From: Serratia sp. Ag1
Lineage (GTDB): Bacteria > Pseudomonadota > Gammaproteobacteria > Enterobacterales > Enterobacteriaceae
Direction of reading: 5' to 3'
DNA: 64,000 bases
Assembly (NCBI RefSeq): GCF_000743355.1
Contig: NZ_JQEI01000009.1
Coordinates: forward strand, 144,699-208,698
How positions within the stretch are numbered: position 1 is the stretch's first letter; every line of letters begins with the position of its first letter. The translations under genes and the position numbers were made by a program. Positions 26,230-36,728 of this stretch are shown in pieces. Below the pieces are notes generated by a model, which had not been told where the DNA came from, searched no databases, and worked only from the letters and a program-made list of their open reading frames with translations.

Positions 26230-27495
26230 TCACACTCCCCGCATCTCGTCTAACGTTGCCATCACCTGGGCAACGGTGTGGAACGAGCCGCAGACGATCA
26301 CAATGTCCTGAATATCTGCATCCTGCATCGCCTGACGCCAGGCAATGTCGACATGGGTAAACAGCTGTGGTTCCGTTAAGTGCTGTGCCAACTGCTCAGC
26401 GCTGGCACCACGCGGGCCTTCAAGCGGTGCGCAATACCAGACATCGATCTGCTCACTCAGGCAAGCCAGCGTACCGGCAATATCTTTATCTGACAGCATC
26501 CCCACCACGGCCCGCACTTTGCCGCCGTTGCGCGGCAATTTCGCCAATTGCCCAGCCAGATAGGCTGCCGCATGCGGGTTATGCGCAACATCCAGAATCA
26601 ACAACGGATCGCGCTGAACAACCTGGAAACGCCCTGGCAACATCGCCTGCTGCAAGCCAGCAAAAATCGCTTTCTCATCGATCTCAAGCGCAGAATAGTG
26701 TAATGCCGCCAACGCGGTGGCCGCATTGGCCAGAGGGACATGCGGCATCGGCAGATTGGTCAGTTTGGTGCCACACCCTTCCCATTGCCAGCGTTCACCC
26801 TGCTCGCTGAAGCTCCAGGCATCGTCACGGCGATACAACAGAGCCCCGAGATTGTCTGCCACTTGCTGAATGCTATGCGGCATATCTGGCTCACCGACGA
26901 TCGCCGGTTTGCCACTGCGGAAAATCCCCGCCTTCTCACGGCCAATGCTCTCACGATCGTTACCCAACCAATCGGTATGATCCAACGCGATGCTGGTCAC
27001 TACCGCTACGCTCGGGTTGACGATATTGGTTGCATCCAGGCGCCCGCCCAATCCGACTTCCAGAATCACCACATCAAGCTTGGCCTGTTTGAACAGTTGC
27101 AACGCTGACAGCGTGCCGAATTCGAAATAAGTGAGAGAGGTTTCACCGCGCCCGGCCTCAATAACAGCCAATGAACGGCTGTGCTCCGCTTCGCTCAGTT
27201 CTTCACCCTGCACGCGCACCCGTTCGGTATAGCGCACCAGATGCGGGGAACTGTAGACACCAACGCGCAATCCGGCGGCCAACAGAATGGCTTCCAACGT
27301 GCGGCAGGTGGTGCCTTTGCCGTTAGTACCGGCAACGGTAAATACCGTGGGAGCTGGGGTGAGCAAATCAAGATGTGTCGCAACGCGCTGCACGCGCTCC
27401 AGGCCGAGTTCGATCGCCTGGCTGTGCAAACGTTCCAGATAATAAAGCCACGAGCTCAATGGCGACGTGGCTTGGGGAATAGAGTGGTTTTGCAT
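26230..27495 (-). CDS. folC: Folylpolyglutamate/dihydrofolate synthase
   Basis: This is a bifunctional cytoplasmic ligase that adds glutamate to dihydropteroate and to tetrahydrofolates. The ATP loop is FTVAGTNGKGTT near residue 50. Other Mur-ligase family marks are SPHLVRYTERVRV, ILEVGLGGRLDATN, TSIALDHTDWLG, REKAGI and the C-terminal LDVAHNPHA. The start is uncertain: ATGs at 27543, 27504 and 27495 are in frame. I use 27495, which gives MQNHSIPQATSPL as in related genera, 421 residues. The stop directly precedes the dedD start region. Confidence 0.94.
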   Translation of the reverse strand: MQNHSIPQATSPLSSWLYYLERLHSQAIELGLERVQRVATHLDLLTPAPTVFTVAGTNGKGTTCRTLEAILLAAGLRVGVYSSPHLVRYTERVRVQGEELSEAEHSRSLAVIEAGRGETSLTYFEFGTLSALQLFKQAKLDVVILEVGLGGRLDATNIVNPSVAVVTSIALDHTDWLGNDRESIGREKAGIFRSGKPAIVGEPDMPHSIQQVADNLGALLYRRDDAWSFSEQGERWQWEGCGTKLTNLPMPHVPLANAATALAALHYSALEIDEKAIFAGLQQAMLPGRFQVVQRDPLLILDVAHNPHAAAYLAGQLAKLPRNGGKVRAVVGMLSDKDIAGTLACLSEQIDVWYCAPLEGPRGASAEQLAQHLTEPQLFTHVDIAWRQAMQDADIQDIVIVCGSFHTVAQVMATLDEMRGV

Positions 27496-27614
27496 GGGTT
27501 CCATCGCTTCATATACCCGTAAGGCGACGCTTTGCGTTTTCAACCGCGCTTAGCCACAAGATGGCGATTGAAATACCGTACCGGCGGTTGCCAGTACGGT
27601 CGCTCATTTGCAGA

Positions 27615-28523
27615 TCAGGCATCCGCCTGATTTTCTTGCACGGTAACCGGTGCTACATCATCGAACTGCGGCTGCGGCTGGTTGGTCAGCTTGGAAAGAA
27701 TGCTTGCCAATGTCTGACGCATCACCGGGCGGCGCACGATCATATCGATAGCCCCTTTCTCGATCAGGAACTCACTGCGCTGGAAGCCCGGCGGCAGTTT
27801 TTCACGTACGGTCTGCTCGATAACCCGTGGGCCCGCAAAGCCGATCAACGCTTTCGGCTCGGCGATATTGATATCACCCAGCATCGCCAAACTGGCGGAA
27901 ACACCACCCATGGTGGGATCGGTCAGTACAGAGATGTACGGCAGGCCGCGCTCCTGCAGTTTGGCCAATGCCGCGCTGGTTTTCGCCATCTGCATCAGCG
28001 ACATCAACGCTTCCTGCATACGCGCGCCGCCGCTGGCAGAGAAGCAGACCAGCGGGCAGTTGTCTTCCAGCGCCTGCTCAACCGCACGCACAAAGCGCGC
28101 ACCGACGACCGAAGACATCGAACCGCCAATAAAGGCAAACTCGAAGGAGGCGGCGACCACCGGCATCCCGTACAGCGTGCCTTTCATCACTACCAGCGCG
28201 TCTTTCTCGCCAGTTGCTTTCTGTGCAGCCACCAGGCGGTCTTTGTATTTCTTGGAGTCCTTGAACTTCAGAGCGTCTTTCGGCTCCAGATCGCTGCCCA
28301 ACTCCACTTCACTGCCTTCATCCAGCAGGGTATGCAAACGCATACGCGCCGACATACGCATGTGGTGATCGCACTTAGGGCAAACTTCAAGATTGCGCTC
28401 CAGCTCGGCACGATAGAGAACCTGGCCGCAGCTGTCGCATTTGGTCCAAACCCCTTCGGGAATGCTCACCTTGCGGGTTTGTGTAATATTGCTCTTGTTA
28501 AGAATTCGTTCAATCCAGCTCAT
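27615..28523 (-). CDS. accD: Acetyl-CoA carboxylase carboxyltransferase subunit beta
   Basis: AccD is the beta subunit of the carboxyltransferase half of acetyl-CoA carboxylase, the first step of fatty acid synthesis; it pairs with AccA. The 302-residue protein has an N-terminal four-cysteine zinc ribbon ([16 protein letters not shown] then CPKC, near residues 27-50). The carboxyltransferase core includes [18 protein letters not shown] and [16 protein letters not shown]. The ATG at 28523 has AAAGGT upstream and gives [10 protein letters not shown]. The open frame extends 32 codons further without family similarity. Confidence 0.97.
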   Translation of the reverse strand: MSWIERILNKSNITQTRKVSIPEGVWTKCDSCGQVLYRAELERNLEVCPKCDHHMRMSARMRLHTLLDEGSEVELGSDLEPKDALKFKDSKKYKDRLVAAQKATGEKDALVVMKGTLYGMPVVAASFEFAFIGGSMSSVVGARFVRAVEQALEDNCPLVCFSASGGARMQEALMSLMQMAKTSAALAKLQERGLPYISVLTDPTMGGVSASLAMLGDINIAEPKALIGFAGPRVIEQTVREKLPPGFQRSEFLIEKGAIDMIVRRPVMRQTLASILSKLTNQPQPQFDDVAPVTVQENQADA

Positions 28524-28754
28524 CGATGACCTTTCTGTTTGAACCTGGCAGATGCCAGTCCGCTGTTCATGCTGTAACAATCCCCCTGAAAACAGACCCA
28601 ATGAAAAGCCCCCGAACAAGCACGTTCCACATGCTGCCGAGGCACTGATTTCAAGGTTGTTCGCAGGAACAGACCATAAATGTCGCTCATTAAACCATAT
28701 CGGCCCGGTCCTGTGGATAAAAAACTGGTCGAACCGATAGGTTAAGCGCTGTTT

Positions 28755-29417
28755 TTACTGTTTTTGCTGGCGGGCAGCCGCACGCTTGTGACGCCAGATC
28801 TCAATAATGCCCGGCAGAATTGAAACAAAGATGATCCCAACGATCAACAATTTCAAGTTTTCCTGCACGATAGGCAGGTCGCCAAAAAGGTAACCAGCAT
28901 AAGTGAACAGCAGCACCCAAAGTAGCGCCCCAATCACGTTATACGCTGCAAAATGACGATAGGACATATGCCCCATACCGGCAACGAACGGCGCGAATGT
29001 CCGCACGATCGGCACAAATCGCGCCAGAATAATGGTTTTACCCCCATGTTTTTCATAAAACTGATGGGTTCTATCCAGATAGCTGCGGCGGAAAATTTTT
29101 GAATCCGGGTTGCTGAACAGCTTCTCGCCAAACAACCGGCCAATCGTATAGTTGACGGCATCGCCGATCACTGCCGCGATCACCATCAGTGCAACCATAG
29201 TATGTACGTTAAGATCGTTAGACGGCAACGCGGCCAGCGCACCGGCAACAAACAGCAGGGAATCACCCGGCAGGAACGGCGTCACCACCAGCCCGGTTTC
29301 ACAAAACAGGATCAGGAACAGAATGGCGTAAACCCACACACCATATTGCGCTACCAGCTCCGCCAAATGCACGTCAATATGCAGAATGAAATCAATGATA
29401 AACTTAATGATATCCAT
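28755..29417 (-). CDS. dedA: DedA-family membrane protein
   Basis: This is an inner-membrane protein of the DedA/SNARE-associated family, members of which act in undecaprenyl phosphate or lipid recycling and in membrane potential maintenance. The 220-residue protein has the conserved [20 protein letters not shown] block (here [18 protein letters not shown], residues 39-56). It also has [17 protein letters not shown] and the membrane-embedded [17 protein letters not shown] with the essential Arg residues. It keeps the accD-dedA-truA order. Confidence 0.95.
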   Translation of the reverse strand: MDIIKFIIDFILHIDVHLAELVAQYGVWVYAILFLILFCETGLVVTPFLPGDSLLFVAGALAALPSNDLNVHTMVALMVIAAVIGDAVNYTIGRLFGEKLFSNPDSKIFRRSYLDRTHQFYEKHGGKTIILARFVPIVRTFAPFVAGMGHMSYRHFAAYNVIGALLWVLLFTYAGYLFGDLPIVQENLKLLIVGIIFVSILPGIIEIWRHKRAAARQQKQ

Positions 29418-29497
29418 AAATTCTCTCGTCTAACCGAATGTCTCTAACGCTCGGTGCCTACATCAGTCAACAACGCATTAATCTGCCATCAGGCGGT

Positions 29498-30319
29498 TTA
29501 ATCGTCAGCTAAAAACAGCGGCCCCATCGGAGGCCGGGGTAAAGCAAACTGCTCAGGATAGTCAACGGCTACCAGATATAGCCCCTCAGCCCGCGCCGTG
29601 GCCGCCGCCAGATTGCGATCTTTCAGCGCCAACAGTTCAGCCATCCAGTTCTCGTCCTGATTACCGCAGCCAATCTCCATCAGGCTGCCCACAATATTGC
29701 GCACCATATGGTGGACAAAGGCATTCGCTTTGATATCTACCACAATATATTCGCCGTAACGCGTTACTTTAACCTGTTTTACGTTACGCCACGGGGTACG
29801 CGATTGGCACTGCACGGCGCGGAACGAGGTAAAGTCGTTCTCACCCAGCAACGCCTGAGCCGCACGATGCATACGCTTGGCATCCAGCGGATGGTAAAAA
29901 TGGGTAACGCCCTGCTGCAACACCGCTGGGCGATAACGATGGTTAAAAATGATGTAACGGTAACGGCGGGCAGTAGCGCTGAAACGCGCATGAAAATCGC
30001 TGCTGACCTCTTTGACCCAACGCACGGCGATATCCGGCGGCAGATGGCTGTTGACCCCCATGGTCCAGGCAGCCTCCTTACGGTGCGCAGCGGTTTCAAA
30101 ATGCACCACCTGGCCGGTTGCATGCACCCCGGCATCGGTACGCCCGGCGCAGAACACACCGATCGGCGCATCCGCGACCTTGCTCAATGCCTTTTCCAGA
30201 CAAGCCTGCACGCTAGCCACTTCCTGCTGACGTTGCCAGCCGTAATAACGGCTGCCGTCATACTCAATCCCCAACGCAATCTTCAGCATTGACGGAGTTG
30301 ATGATTCCACTTCAAGCAT
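29498..30319 (-). CDS. truA: tRNA pseudouridine(38-40) synthase TruA
   Basis: TruA isomerises uridines 38, 39 and 40 in the anticodon arm of many tRNAs. The 273-residue protein has the catalytic Asp in [14 protein letters not shown] near residue 64, [12 protein letters not shown] near 123 and the RNA-binding block [20 protein letters not shown] near 205. The start ATG overlaps the usg stop by one base (TGATG), so translation is coupled to usg as in the pdxB-usg-truA unit of E. coli. Confidence 0.97.
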   Translation of the reverse strand: MLEVESSTPSMLKIALGIEYDGSRYYGWQRQQEVASVQACLEKALSKVADAPIGVFCAGRTDAGVHATGQVVHFETAAHRKEAAWTMGVNSHLPPDIAVRWVKEVSSDFHARFSATARRYRYIIFNHRYRPAVLQQGVTHFYHPLDAKRMHRAAQALLGENDFTSFRAVQCQSRTPWRNVKQVKVTRYGEYIVVDIKANAFVHHMVRNIVGSLMEIGCGNQDENWMAELLALKDRNLAAATARAEGLYLVAVDYPEQFALPRPPMGPLFLADD

Positions 30320-31329
30320 CAGTACATCTGCTCCTGCAGCAGGCGTTCGGCGGTTTCGATCGCCATCAGCGCGCCACCAAAACGCACGTTATCAGCCACC
30401 GACCAGAACTGCAGCAGTTCAGGAATACCATAATCATTGCGCAGGCAACCGATACACAATACATCGCTGCCAGAAGCTTCCGTAACCTGCGTCGGATAAT
30501 CATCCTCTTCGCTCAGTTGGATATCTTCGGCCTGTTCCAGTTCGCTACGCGCCTCTTCTGCGGCGATCGGGCGCAACGCCTCCAGATGCACCACCTGCGC
30601 GTGGCCGTAAAATACCGGTGACTGAACGCAGCTCACCGAGATCGGCAACCCTTCATCCTGCAATACTTTGCGTACCTGATCGACGATCAGGCGCTCTTCA
30701 CGCACGCTGCCCTGCTCATCGGCCATCAAAGGCAACATGTTGAAGGCGAGTTGTTTGGCAAATACGCCTGGCTCGGCAGGAATGCCGTTCAGCAAACGCG
30801 CACTCTGGCCAGCCAAGTCGTCCACCGCCACTTTACCGCGTGCCGAAACCGACATCAGCGTAGTGACGTGCAAACGGGAAAGCCCCGCCTGTTCAATCAG
30901 CGGTTTAATCGCCGTCAGCAGTTGGCTCACCATGCTGTCGGCCACTGCGACGATATTGCGGTTGCGGTAATCCGCCAGCACCTGCGGGTTAACCCCAGGC
31001 ACCACCAGCGGCACATCCGGCTCCAGAGCAAACAGGCCACTGCTGTCAATCACCAGGCAGCCCATGTTGCCCGCTTCATCGGCATAACGGGCCGCTGCTT
31101 CAGTACCCGCGACAAAAAACGCCAACTGCGCCTGAGACCAGTCAAACTCCTCTGCATTTTGCACCAACAGAGATTTGCCGTTGAAACGCACCGTGGCACC
31201 GGCACTACGCTCACTGGCCAAAGGATAGAGTTCACCCACCGGGAACTGGCGCTCCTGCAACAATTCCAGCAACGCTTCACCTACTGCGCCCGTCGCACCG
31301 AGCAGAGCGATATTCCAGCCGTCTGACAT
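30319..31329 (-). CDS. usg: USG-1 protein, aspartate-semialdehyde dehydrogenase homologue
   Basis: This is a homologue of aspartate-semialdehyde dehydrogenase without an assigned reaction. The 336-residue protein has the Rossmann motif [13 protein letters not shown] at residues 8-20 and the family dimer part with [17 protein letters not shown] and SPVFYGHAQ. The position that holds the catalytic Cys in true dehydrogenases reads [10 protein letters not shown] here, with no Cys, so that activity is unlikely. The ATG at 31329 gives [11 protein letters not shown] as in E. coli; the frame begins 18 codons earlier. It lies between pdxB and truA. Confidence 0.94.
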   Translation of the reverse strand: MSDGWNIALLGATGAVGEALLELLQERQFPVGELYPLASERSAGATVRFNGKSLLVQNAEEFDWSQAQLAFFVAGTEAAARYADEAGNMGCLVIDSSGLFALEPDVPLVVPGVNPQVLADYRNRNIVAVADSMVSQLLTAIKPLIEQAGLSRLHVTTLMSVSARGKVAVDDLAGQSARLLNGIPAEPGVFAKQLAFNMLPLMADEQGSVREERLIVDQVRKVLQDEGLPISVSCVQSPVFYGHAQVVHLEALRPIAAEEARSELEQAEDIQLSEEDDYPTQVTEASGSDVLCIGCLRNDYGIPELLQFWSVADNVRFGGALMAIETAERLLQEQMY

Positions 31330-31409
31330 TGGGTTATCTCCAGAGTATTTCATTTGCAGACGGGCGGTGAAATTACCGCCCAAATATAGAAAATTGAATT
31401 AAAACAAAC

Positions 31410-32531
31410 TTATTGCACGCTAAAACCCAGCTTGTGCAGCAGCTCCGTGCTGGCGCTGTCATCACAGAGCACCCGCAGGGAAGACCATTCACGACGTTCC
31501 TGATAATGCTTGCGCAGGCGATCAAACTCGCCCGGTAACCCGGCCACTTTGCGCAGTGGTGCATCATCGCGGCGCACATCATACACCAAGTGCATCAATC
31601 GTTTTAACTTGCCTTCATCCAGTGGCCCGTTGAGGCGAATTTCGCTGAACTCAGGTACGGGCAGCAGTGAAGCCAGAGCGATCTGCTGCGGCTGCCCCAA
31701 GTGTTGAGCAAAGGCTTCAAACACCTGGGTGGTGCCGCGTGCTTTGCCCTCCAGCGTGTAACCCGCGATATGAGCGGTGCCGATATCTACCCAATCCAGC
31801 AGCGGCAGAGAAAGCTCCGGTTCAGGCTCCCACACATCCAGCACCGTGCTGAGCCGCTTACCCTGCTCCAGCACCTTGAGCAACGCGGCGTTATGCACCA
31901 CGGCACCACGGCAGGCGTTGATCAGGATACGGTCATCCGGTAACGCATCGAGCAGATCCGCATTAGCCAAGTGCAACGATTTATACGGGCCAGACTTATT
32001 CAGTGGGGTATGAAACGTCAACACGTCCGCTTCAGCCACCAGCTTTTCCAATGACCAAAACTCACCGGCATCCCCACGTTCTGCACGCGGCGGATCGCAC
32101 AGCAAAGTACGCACACCCATCGCTTTCAGGCGAGCATCCAAGCGCGAGCCCACATTGCCCACGCCGACGATACCCACGGTTTTATCGCGCAGATAAAAAC
32201 CATCCCGCTCAGCCAGCAGCATCAGGGCAGAAAAGACATATTCAACCACCGCAATAGCGTTACAACCGGGTGCAGCCGAAAAGCCAATGCCTGCCTGTTG
32301 CAGCCACGCTTCATCAACGTGATCGGTGCCTGCCGTGGCGGTACCGACAAAACCGATACCGCTGCCCGCCAGCAGTTCCTGGTTCACTTTCGTCACCGAG
32401 CGCACCATCAGTGCGTCAGCATCAGCCAGCGCCTCGCGTGGGATCGGGCGGCCAGGTACCGCCAACGCCTCACCTAAACGGCCAAACAGTTCCACCGCAT
32501 AGGGCATATTTTCATCAACTAAAATCTTCAC
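31410..32531 (-). CDS. pdxB: Erythronate-4-phosphate dehydrogenase
   Basis: PdxB oxidises 4-phosphoerythronate in the deoxyxylulose phosphate-dependent route to pyridoxal phosphate. The 373-residue protein has the D-2-hydroxyacid dehydrogenase layout. The NAD motif [12 protein letters not shown] is near residue 121, and the catalytic Arg, Glu and His are in [16 protein letters not shown] and AHIAGYT. A C-terminal PdxB dimerisation domain covers about 285-373. It heads the pdxB-usg-truA cluster. Upstream lies an ERIC element, after which backbone order breaks. Confidence 0.97.
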   Translation of the reverse strand: MKILVDENMPYAVELFGRLGEALAVPGRPIPREALADADALMVRSVTKVNQELLAGSGIGFVGTATAGTDHVDEAWLQQAGIGFSAAPGCNAIAVVEYVFSALMLLAERDGFYLRDKTVGIVGVGNVGSRLDARLKAMGVRTLLCDPPRAERGDAGEFWSLEKLVAEADVLTFHTPLNKSGPYKSLHLANADLLDALPDDRILINACRGAVVHNAALLKVLEQGKRLSTVLDVWEPEPELSLPLLDWVDIGTAHIAGYTLEGKARGTTQVFEAFAQHLGQPQQIALASLLPVPEFSEIRLNGPLDEGKLKRLMHLVYDVRRDDAPLRKVAGLPGEFDRLRKHYQERREWSSLRVLCDDSASTELLHKLGFSVQ

Positions 32532-32587
32532 GTTATTCTCCGACAGGATTGGCGCTCAAGCTGCGAAATAGTGTGCCACCGATGGCG

Positions 32588-32714
32588 TATACCCAAAATA
32601 ATTCGAGTTGCTTGTAGGCGGCAACTGAGAGAAGCCCCAGGAGCATAGATAACTATGTGACTGGGGTGAACGAAGGCAGCCAACACCCAAGCAACTTGAA
32701 GTATGAAGGGTATA
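32588..32714 (+). repeat. ERIC element, full length
   Basis: This is a 127-base element from TATACCCAAAATAATTCGAG to CTTGAAGTATGAAGGGTATA. It carries the core CCCCAGGAGCATAG and TATGTGACTGGGGTGA and is in consensus orientation. It separates pdxB from the accessory AraC gene, that is, it marks the border of the inserted pdxB-fabB block. Confidence 0.9.
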
Positions 32715-32729
32715 AAACCCCAAACGTTG

Positions 32730-33503
32730 TTACAAGCGACGAAAACGCTCTGGCGTGGTACCAGCAATCTGCTGGAACATCACGATAAACGCGGAAGCCG
32801 AACTGTAGCCAACATCTAACGCCACCTCCTGCACGATTTTCCCCTGTTCAAGCAGCGAAAGGGCGTGCAAAAAACGCAGGCGCTGTCGCCATTCACTGAA
32901 CGACATCCCCAACTCCTGCTGGCAACGGCGCGATAGGGTTCTTTCTGTGGTATACACCCGCCCGGCCCAGACCGCCAGCGAGGTATTGTCCGCCGGGCAA
33001 CGCTCCAACGCCTGCAACACCGGGGCGAGGAATTTATCTTGCGAAGTCGGCAGATAGGTTTGCTGGATCGGTGAAATACGCAACTGATCGATCAACACCT
33101 GGCACAAGCGTAAATCCTCATCGGTTTGCGGCTCCAGCATCCGCCGCGTCAGGCAATCTTCGACAATCGCACTGAATACCGGTGACACATTCAGCAAACA
33201 CGCCTGCTCCGGCAACCCTACGCACAGCGATTTGGCAATATTGATACTGCGGAACAACGCGGGTTTGCGGTTATAGCTGGAATGCTCCATCCCCGCCGGT
33301 AGCCAAACAGCAAATTCCGGCGGTGCCAGAAAGCGCTGCCCGGCGATATTCATCGCGATCACGCCAGTTTTTACGCAGATCAGTTGTCCCCAATCATGGC
33401 TATGCAGCACATACTCGGTATCCGCATTGGTTTCTTCACAATGAAAGAACAGGTTACGTGGCGCTGCTACTTGTGCGCTGGGGGAATGACGGATTTCGGC
33501 CAT
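32730..33503 (-). CDS. AraC-family transcriptional regulator
   Basis: This cytoplasmic regulator of 257 residues has an N-terminal cupin-like sensor part (about 15-90, HSHDWGQLICVKTGVIAMN) and a C-terminal pair of helix-turn-helix motifs (about 160-257). The second contains the family signature VALDVGYSSASAFIVMFQQIAGTTPERFRR. It is divergent from an EamA transporter gene with a 108-base gap. By the usual logic of such pairs it probably controls that gene. The inducer is unknown. Confidence 0.88.
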   Translation of the reverse strand: MAEIRHSPSAQVAAPRNLFFHCEETNADTEYVLHSHDWGQLICVKTGVIAMNIAGQRFLAPPEFAVWLPAGMEHSSYNRKPALFRSINIAKSLCVGLPEQACLLNVSPVFSAIVEDCLTRRMLEPQTDEDLRLCQVLIDQLRISPIQQTYLPTSQDKFLAPVLQALERCPADNTSLAVWAGRVYTTERTLSRRCQQELGMSFSEWRQRLRFLHALSLLEQGKIVQEVALDVGYSSASAFIVMFQQIAGTTPERFRRL

Positions 33504-33611
33504 AGTAAAGTTGTCTTGATTTCGTGAAAGAGTGTCTGATTATCACTATATATAATAAATCGGACACGAGTAGACTAGCCAGTAGCTTATCAGTTGTTGA
33601 GAGTAATTATC

Positions 33612-34523
33612 ATGAATATGCTTTTCCCGTTGCTGGCCGTCCTGATCTGGTCGATCAATGCCGTCGTCAGCAAAGTCTCCGCTACCGTCATCGAACCGGC
33701 AGCTATTTCCTTCTACCGCTGGCTGTTGGCTTTGATAGTGTTGACTCCATTCGCGCTACCGGGGGTGATCCGCCACTGGCCGACCGTGCGCGCCAACGGG
33801 TGGAAGCTGATGATCCTCGGCCTGCTGGGCATGGTGTTGTACCAGAGCCTGTCGTATTACGCCGCGCATAGCGTCAGCGCGCTGTTTATGGGCATTCTCA
33901 ATTCTTTGATCCCGCTTTTGACCGTCCTGATCAGCCTGATCGTACTGCGTGTTGCCCCCACCATCGGTATCGCGCTGGGCGGTATATTATCGCTAGGCGG
34001 CCTGGTGTGGCTGGTCAGCGCAGGTCAACCGCTGCAATTGCTGGAGCATGGTATCGGCAAAGGCGAGCTGATGATGTTTGCCGCCGCAGCGTCTTATGCG
34101 CTCTACAGCGTGTTGACCAAACGTTGGGCGATTGCCTTGCCAAACTGGCAGTCTCTGTATATGCAGATCCTGTTCGGCGTGCTGCTGCTGCTGCCCAACT
34201 TCTTGCTGACGCCGGACGTTCAGCTTAACAGCCAGAACATCCCACTGGTGCTGTTCGCCGGTATTCCCGCATCAATTCTTGCGCCGTTCTTCTGGATTCT
34301 GGGCGTAATGCGCCTGGGCGCTAACACCACTTCGATCTTTATGAACCTAGCACCGGTATTCACCGCCATTATCGCCGTGCTGTTCCTGCACGAACATTTG
34401 CAGAGCTATCACCTGATTGGCGGGGGTATCACCTTATTGGGTGTGATCCTGTCGCAACGCCTGCGCACCCCGTTAGGGCGAAAGAAAACGGCTGAAATCA
34501 CGCCAATTGCCTGTAAAGAGTGA
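33612..34523 (+). CDS. EamA/DMT-family transporter
   Basis: This is an inner-membrane exporter or importer of the drug/metabolite superfamily with two EamA repeats, ten predicted membrane segments and 303 residues. The first repeat begins LLAVLIWSINAVVSKVSATVIEP, and the second ends FLHEHLQSYHLIGGGITLLGVIL, the typical closing motif. The ATG at 33612 is chosen over an earlier frame start because it gives the first membrane segment directly. The substrate is not predictable. It is paired with the divergent AraC regulator and convergent with tctE, 3 bases apart. Confidence 0.87.
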   Translation: MNMLFPLLAVLIWSINAVVSKVSATVIEPAAISFYRWLLALIVLTPFALPGVIRHWPTVRANGWKLMILGLLGMVLYQSLSYYAAHSVSALFMGILNSLIPLLTVLISLIVLRVAPTIGIALGGILSLGGLVWLVSAGQPLQLLEHGIGKGELMMFAAAASYALYSVLTKRWAIALPNWQSLYMQILFGVLLLLPNFLLTPDVQLNSQNIPLVLFAGIPASILAPFFWILGVMRLGANTTSIFMNLAPVFTAIIAVLFLHEHLQSYHLIGGGITLLGVILSQRLRTPLGRKKTAEITPIACKE

Positions 34524-34526
34524 TGC

Positions 34527-35948
34527 TCAACCAAAAGGCAACAATGTAAAACGCACCCGCACTAACAGGCCACCCAGTTGGGCAGAAGCCAGCAGTTCCG
34601 GGCGGGTGCGGTGGTAATGGGTGATGTCTTTCACCAACGCCAAACCCAATCCCGCTCCCGGCTGAACGCCAACGTTGTCCAGCCGGTGGAACGGTTGCAG
34701 CGCCGCTTGAATATGCTCCGCAGCAATCCCCGGCCCGCTGTCTTCAATCTCCAGTACGCCCTGCAGCCCCTCAATCACCAGACGCGCAGTCACGATGCCC
34801 TGAGGCGGGGTATATTTCAGAGCGTTGTCGAGCAGGTTGGCGCAAAGTTCGGTGAGCAGCAACGTCTCCCCGGCGATCCGGCACTGTTCAACCCCTTCAT
34901 AGCCTAGATCAATCTGTTTGCTGCGTGCCTGTGGCAAGCGCGAGAAACAGGCGTCGCGCAGTATCTGTGCCAGATCGACCGGCTGCAGTTGGCGCTCGGC
35001 ATCGCGTTCATGCGCTTTCAGGCGTGAGAGATGCAGTAAGCGATCGGTCAACGCTACCGTGTTGTCCAACGTGGTGCTCATCCCCTCCAGGCTTTCGCGC
35101 CACTGCTCGGGACGATCGCTGGCCAGTGCAACACCCACCTGGGTTTTCAGCACCGCCAGCGGCGTTCTGAGCTGGTGAGAGGCATCGGCGCTAAAGCGCT
35201 CTTGACGCGCCACCATCACCCGCAACCGCTCAATGTAGCGGTTGAATGCCAGCAGCAATGGCCGCATTTCAGACCACGGCAACACCATCGGCAAAGGGGT
35301 CAGTTCCCCCGGATCGCGCCGCAGCATGATGCCAGAAAGCTTACGCATCGGCTTTAGCACCTTTTTCAGCAGCACATAGGCCAGGATCAGCGTCAAAAGC
35401 ACCACCGTTCCCTGGCTCAGCAACGCCGCCAGCAGCATCTGCCGCGCCAGATAGCGCCGGGATTCCAGCGTTTCTGCCACCACGATAGTTGCCATCCCCA
35501 TCACGCCGGATTCATTCACCGGCTGGAACAGCGCGGCCATGCGAATCGGCCTGCCACGGTAGTCGGCATCATAGAAATGCACCAACGCCGGATACAGGTT
35601 GGAGCGCGGAATATAGTCAGGCATCTTGGGCAGATCGCTGTAGCCAGAGATACTCTGGCCTTCCGGCGAGATCACCTGATAGTAAAGCTGGTCGTTCATA
35701 TTGCGCTCAAAGCTGTCGAGCACCACGTAAGGCACATCCACTTCCAGCCGTTGATTGCGTACCACCAGCCGTTCCGCCACCGTGCGCGCCGAAGCCAGCA
35801 ATGTGCGATCGTAAGCCAGCGTTGCGGCACTCATCGCGCTGAAGTAGTGGGTGTAGATCGAGATCCCTCCCAACATCAGCAGCGGTAAACCAAAAAACAG
35901 TAGTAACTGATTAAACAGCGAACGTGGCGCTTTAAGCCATTTCATCAC
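34527..35948 (-). CDS. tctE: Sensor histidine kinase TctE
   Basis: This inner-membrane sensor kinase (473 residues) controls tricarboxylate uptake. It has one membrane segment near residues 14-34, then a periplasmic 2CSK_N-type sensor domain (about 35-170). A second segment (about 172-192) precedes a HAMP-like linker. The HisKA domain has the phospho-His in SADASHQLRTPLAVLKTQ. The ATPase domain has the N-box ANLLDNALKYTP, DSGPGI and GAGLGLALV. The gene overlaps tctD by 17 bases. Together with the divergent tctCBA operon this is the standard tct layout. Confidence 0.92.
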   Translation of the reverse strand: MMKWLKAPRSLFNQLLLFFGLPLLMLGGISIYTHYFSAMSAATLAYDRTLLASARTVAERLVVRNQRLEVDVPYVVLDSFERNMNDQLYYQVISPEGQSISGYSDLPKMPDYIPRSNLYPALVHFYDADYRGRPIRMAALFQPVNESGVMGMATIVVAETLESRRYLARQMLLAALLSQGTVVLLTLILAYVLLKKVLKPMRKLSGIMLRRDPGELTPLPMVLPWSEMRPLLLAFNRYIERLRVMVARQERFSADASHQLRTPLAVLKTQVGVALASDRPEQWRESLEGMSTTLDNTVALTDRLLHLSRLKAHERDAERQLQPVDLAQILRDACFSRLPQARSKQIDLGYEGVEQCRIAGETLLLTELCANLLDNALKYTPPQGIVTARLVIEGLQGVLEIEDSGPGIAAEHIQAALQPFHRLDNVGVQPGAGLGLALVKDITHYHRTRPELLASAQLGGLLVRVRFTLLPFG

Positions 35949-36606
35949 ACAGCTCCAGGCTGTAACCCAGGCCGCGCAAGGTCACTATCATCACATTACT
36001 GCCCTGCAGCTTTTTACGCACCCGGTGAACATACAGTTCAATGCTCTCTGGGTTGGCTTCATCGGCCAGAGTAAATACCTGTTCAAACAGTTGCTGTTTG
36101 GCCACTGGGCGGCCACGGCGATGCATCAAGGCGGTCAGTACAGCCAGTTCGCGCGGCGTCAGAGGCACAGGTTTTTCATCCAACAGGAAATAGCCTTCAT
36201 CATGATAGGTCAGCGCGCCGTATTTCAGCGCCCGTTGCATGCTACCGACGCTACGGCGCAGCAGCGCCCGAATACGCGCTTCCAACTCATTCAGTTCAAA
36301 GGGTTTGGTGAGGTAATCGTCAGCCCCCAGATTCAACCCTTGCACCCGATCGGCCACGTCGGCCCGTGCCGTCAGCAACAGCACCGGCAAATCCTGCCCG
36401 CGCTTGCGCAACCGCGCCAGCAGATCCAGGCCATTCAGGCGCGGCAACGCGACATCCAGCACCACCAGCGCATAGCTTTCGTGCAATAACAGATGATCGG
36501 CGATCAACCCATCTTCGGCGATGTCTACCGCAAAACCCAGGCCGGTCAGGGCCTTTTGCAACCAATGAGATAACTCGGGGTGATCTTCTACTAACAAGAG
36601 ACGCAT
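35932..36606 (-). CDS. tctD: Response regulator TctD
   Basis: This OmpR-type response regulator has 224 residues. The receiver domain (1-118) has the phospho-acceptor Asp in LVVLDVALPRLNGLDLL and the conserved Lys in DDYLTKPF. The winged-helix DNA-binding domain (125-220) has LTPRELAVLTALM, ESIELYVHRVRKKL and VMIVTLRGLGYSLE. It is divergent from tctC with a 122-base gap that should hold the regulated promoters. Confidence 0.93.
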   Translation of the reverse strand: MRLLLVEDHPELSHWLQKALTGLGFAVDIAEDGLIADHLLLHESYALVVLDVALPRLNGLDLLARLRKRGQDLPVLLLTARADVADRVQGLNLGADDYLTKPFELNELEARIRALLRRSVGSMQRALKYGALTYHDEGYFLLDEKPVPLTPRELAVLTALMHRRGRPVAKQQLFEQVFTLADEANPESIELYVHRVRKKLQGSNVMIVTLRGLGYSLELCDEMA

Positions 36607-36728
36607 ATCACATCCTGTAAAATTTGCTGCCCGATGACAGGTAAATGAAAGGTTATTGTTTTAACAATTCAGCAACCCCGTGTCAGCGGGGACTCTCACA
36701 ATCCAAAACAAAACTGATGGGAAAAGCA

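Noticed and set aside
27561..28529. 322-codon plus-strand frame over accD
   Set aside because: It is antisense to accD, which has clear zinc-ribbon and carboxyltransferase motifs.
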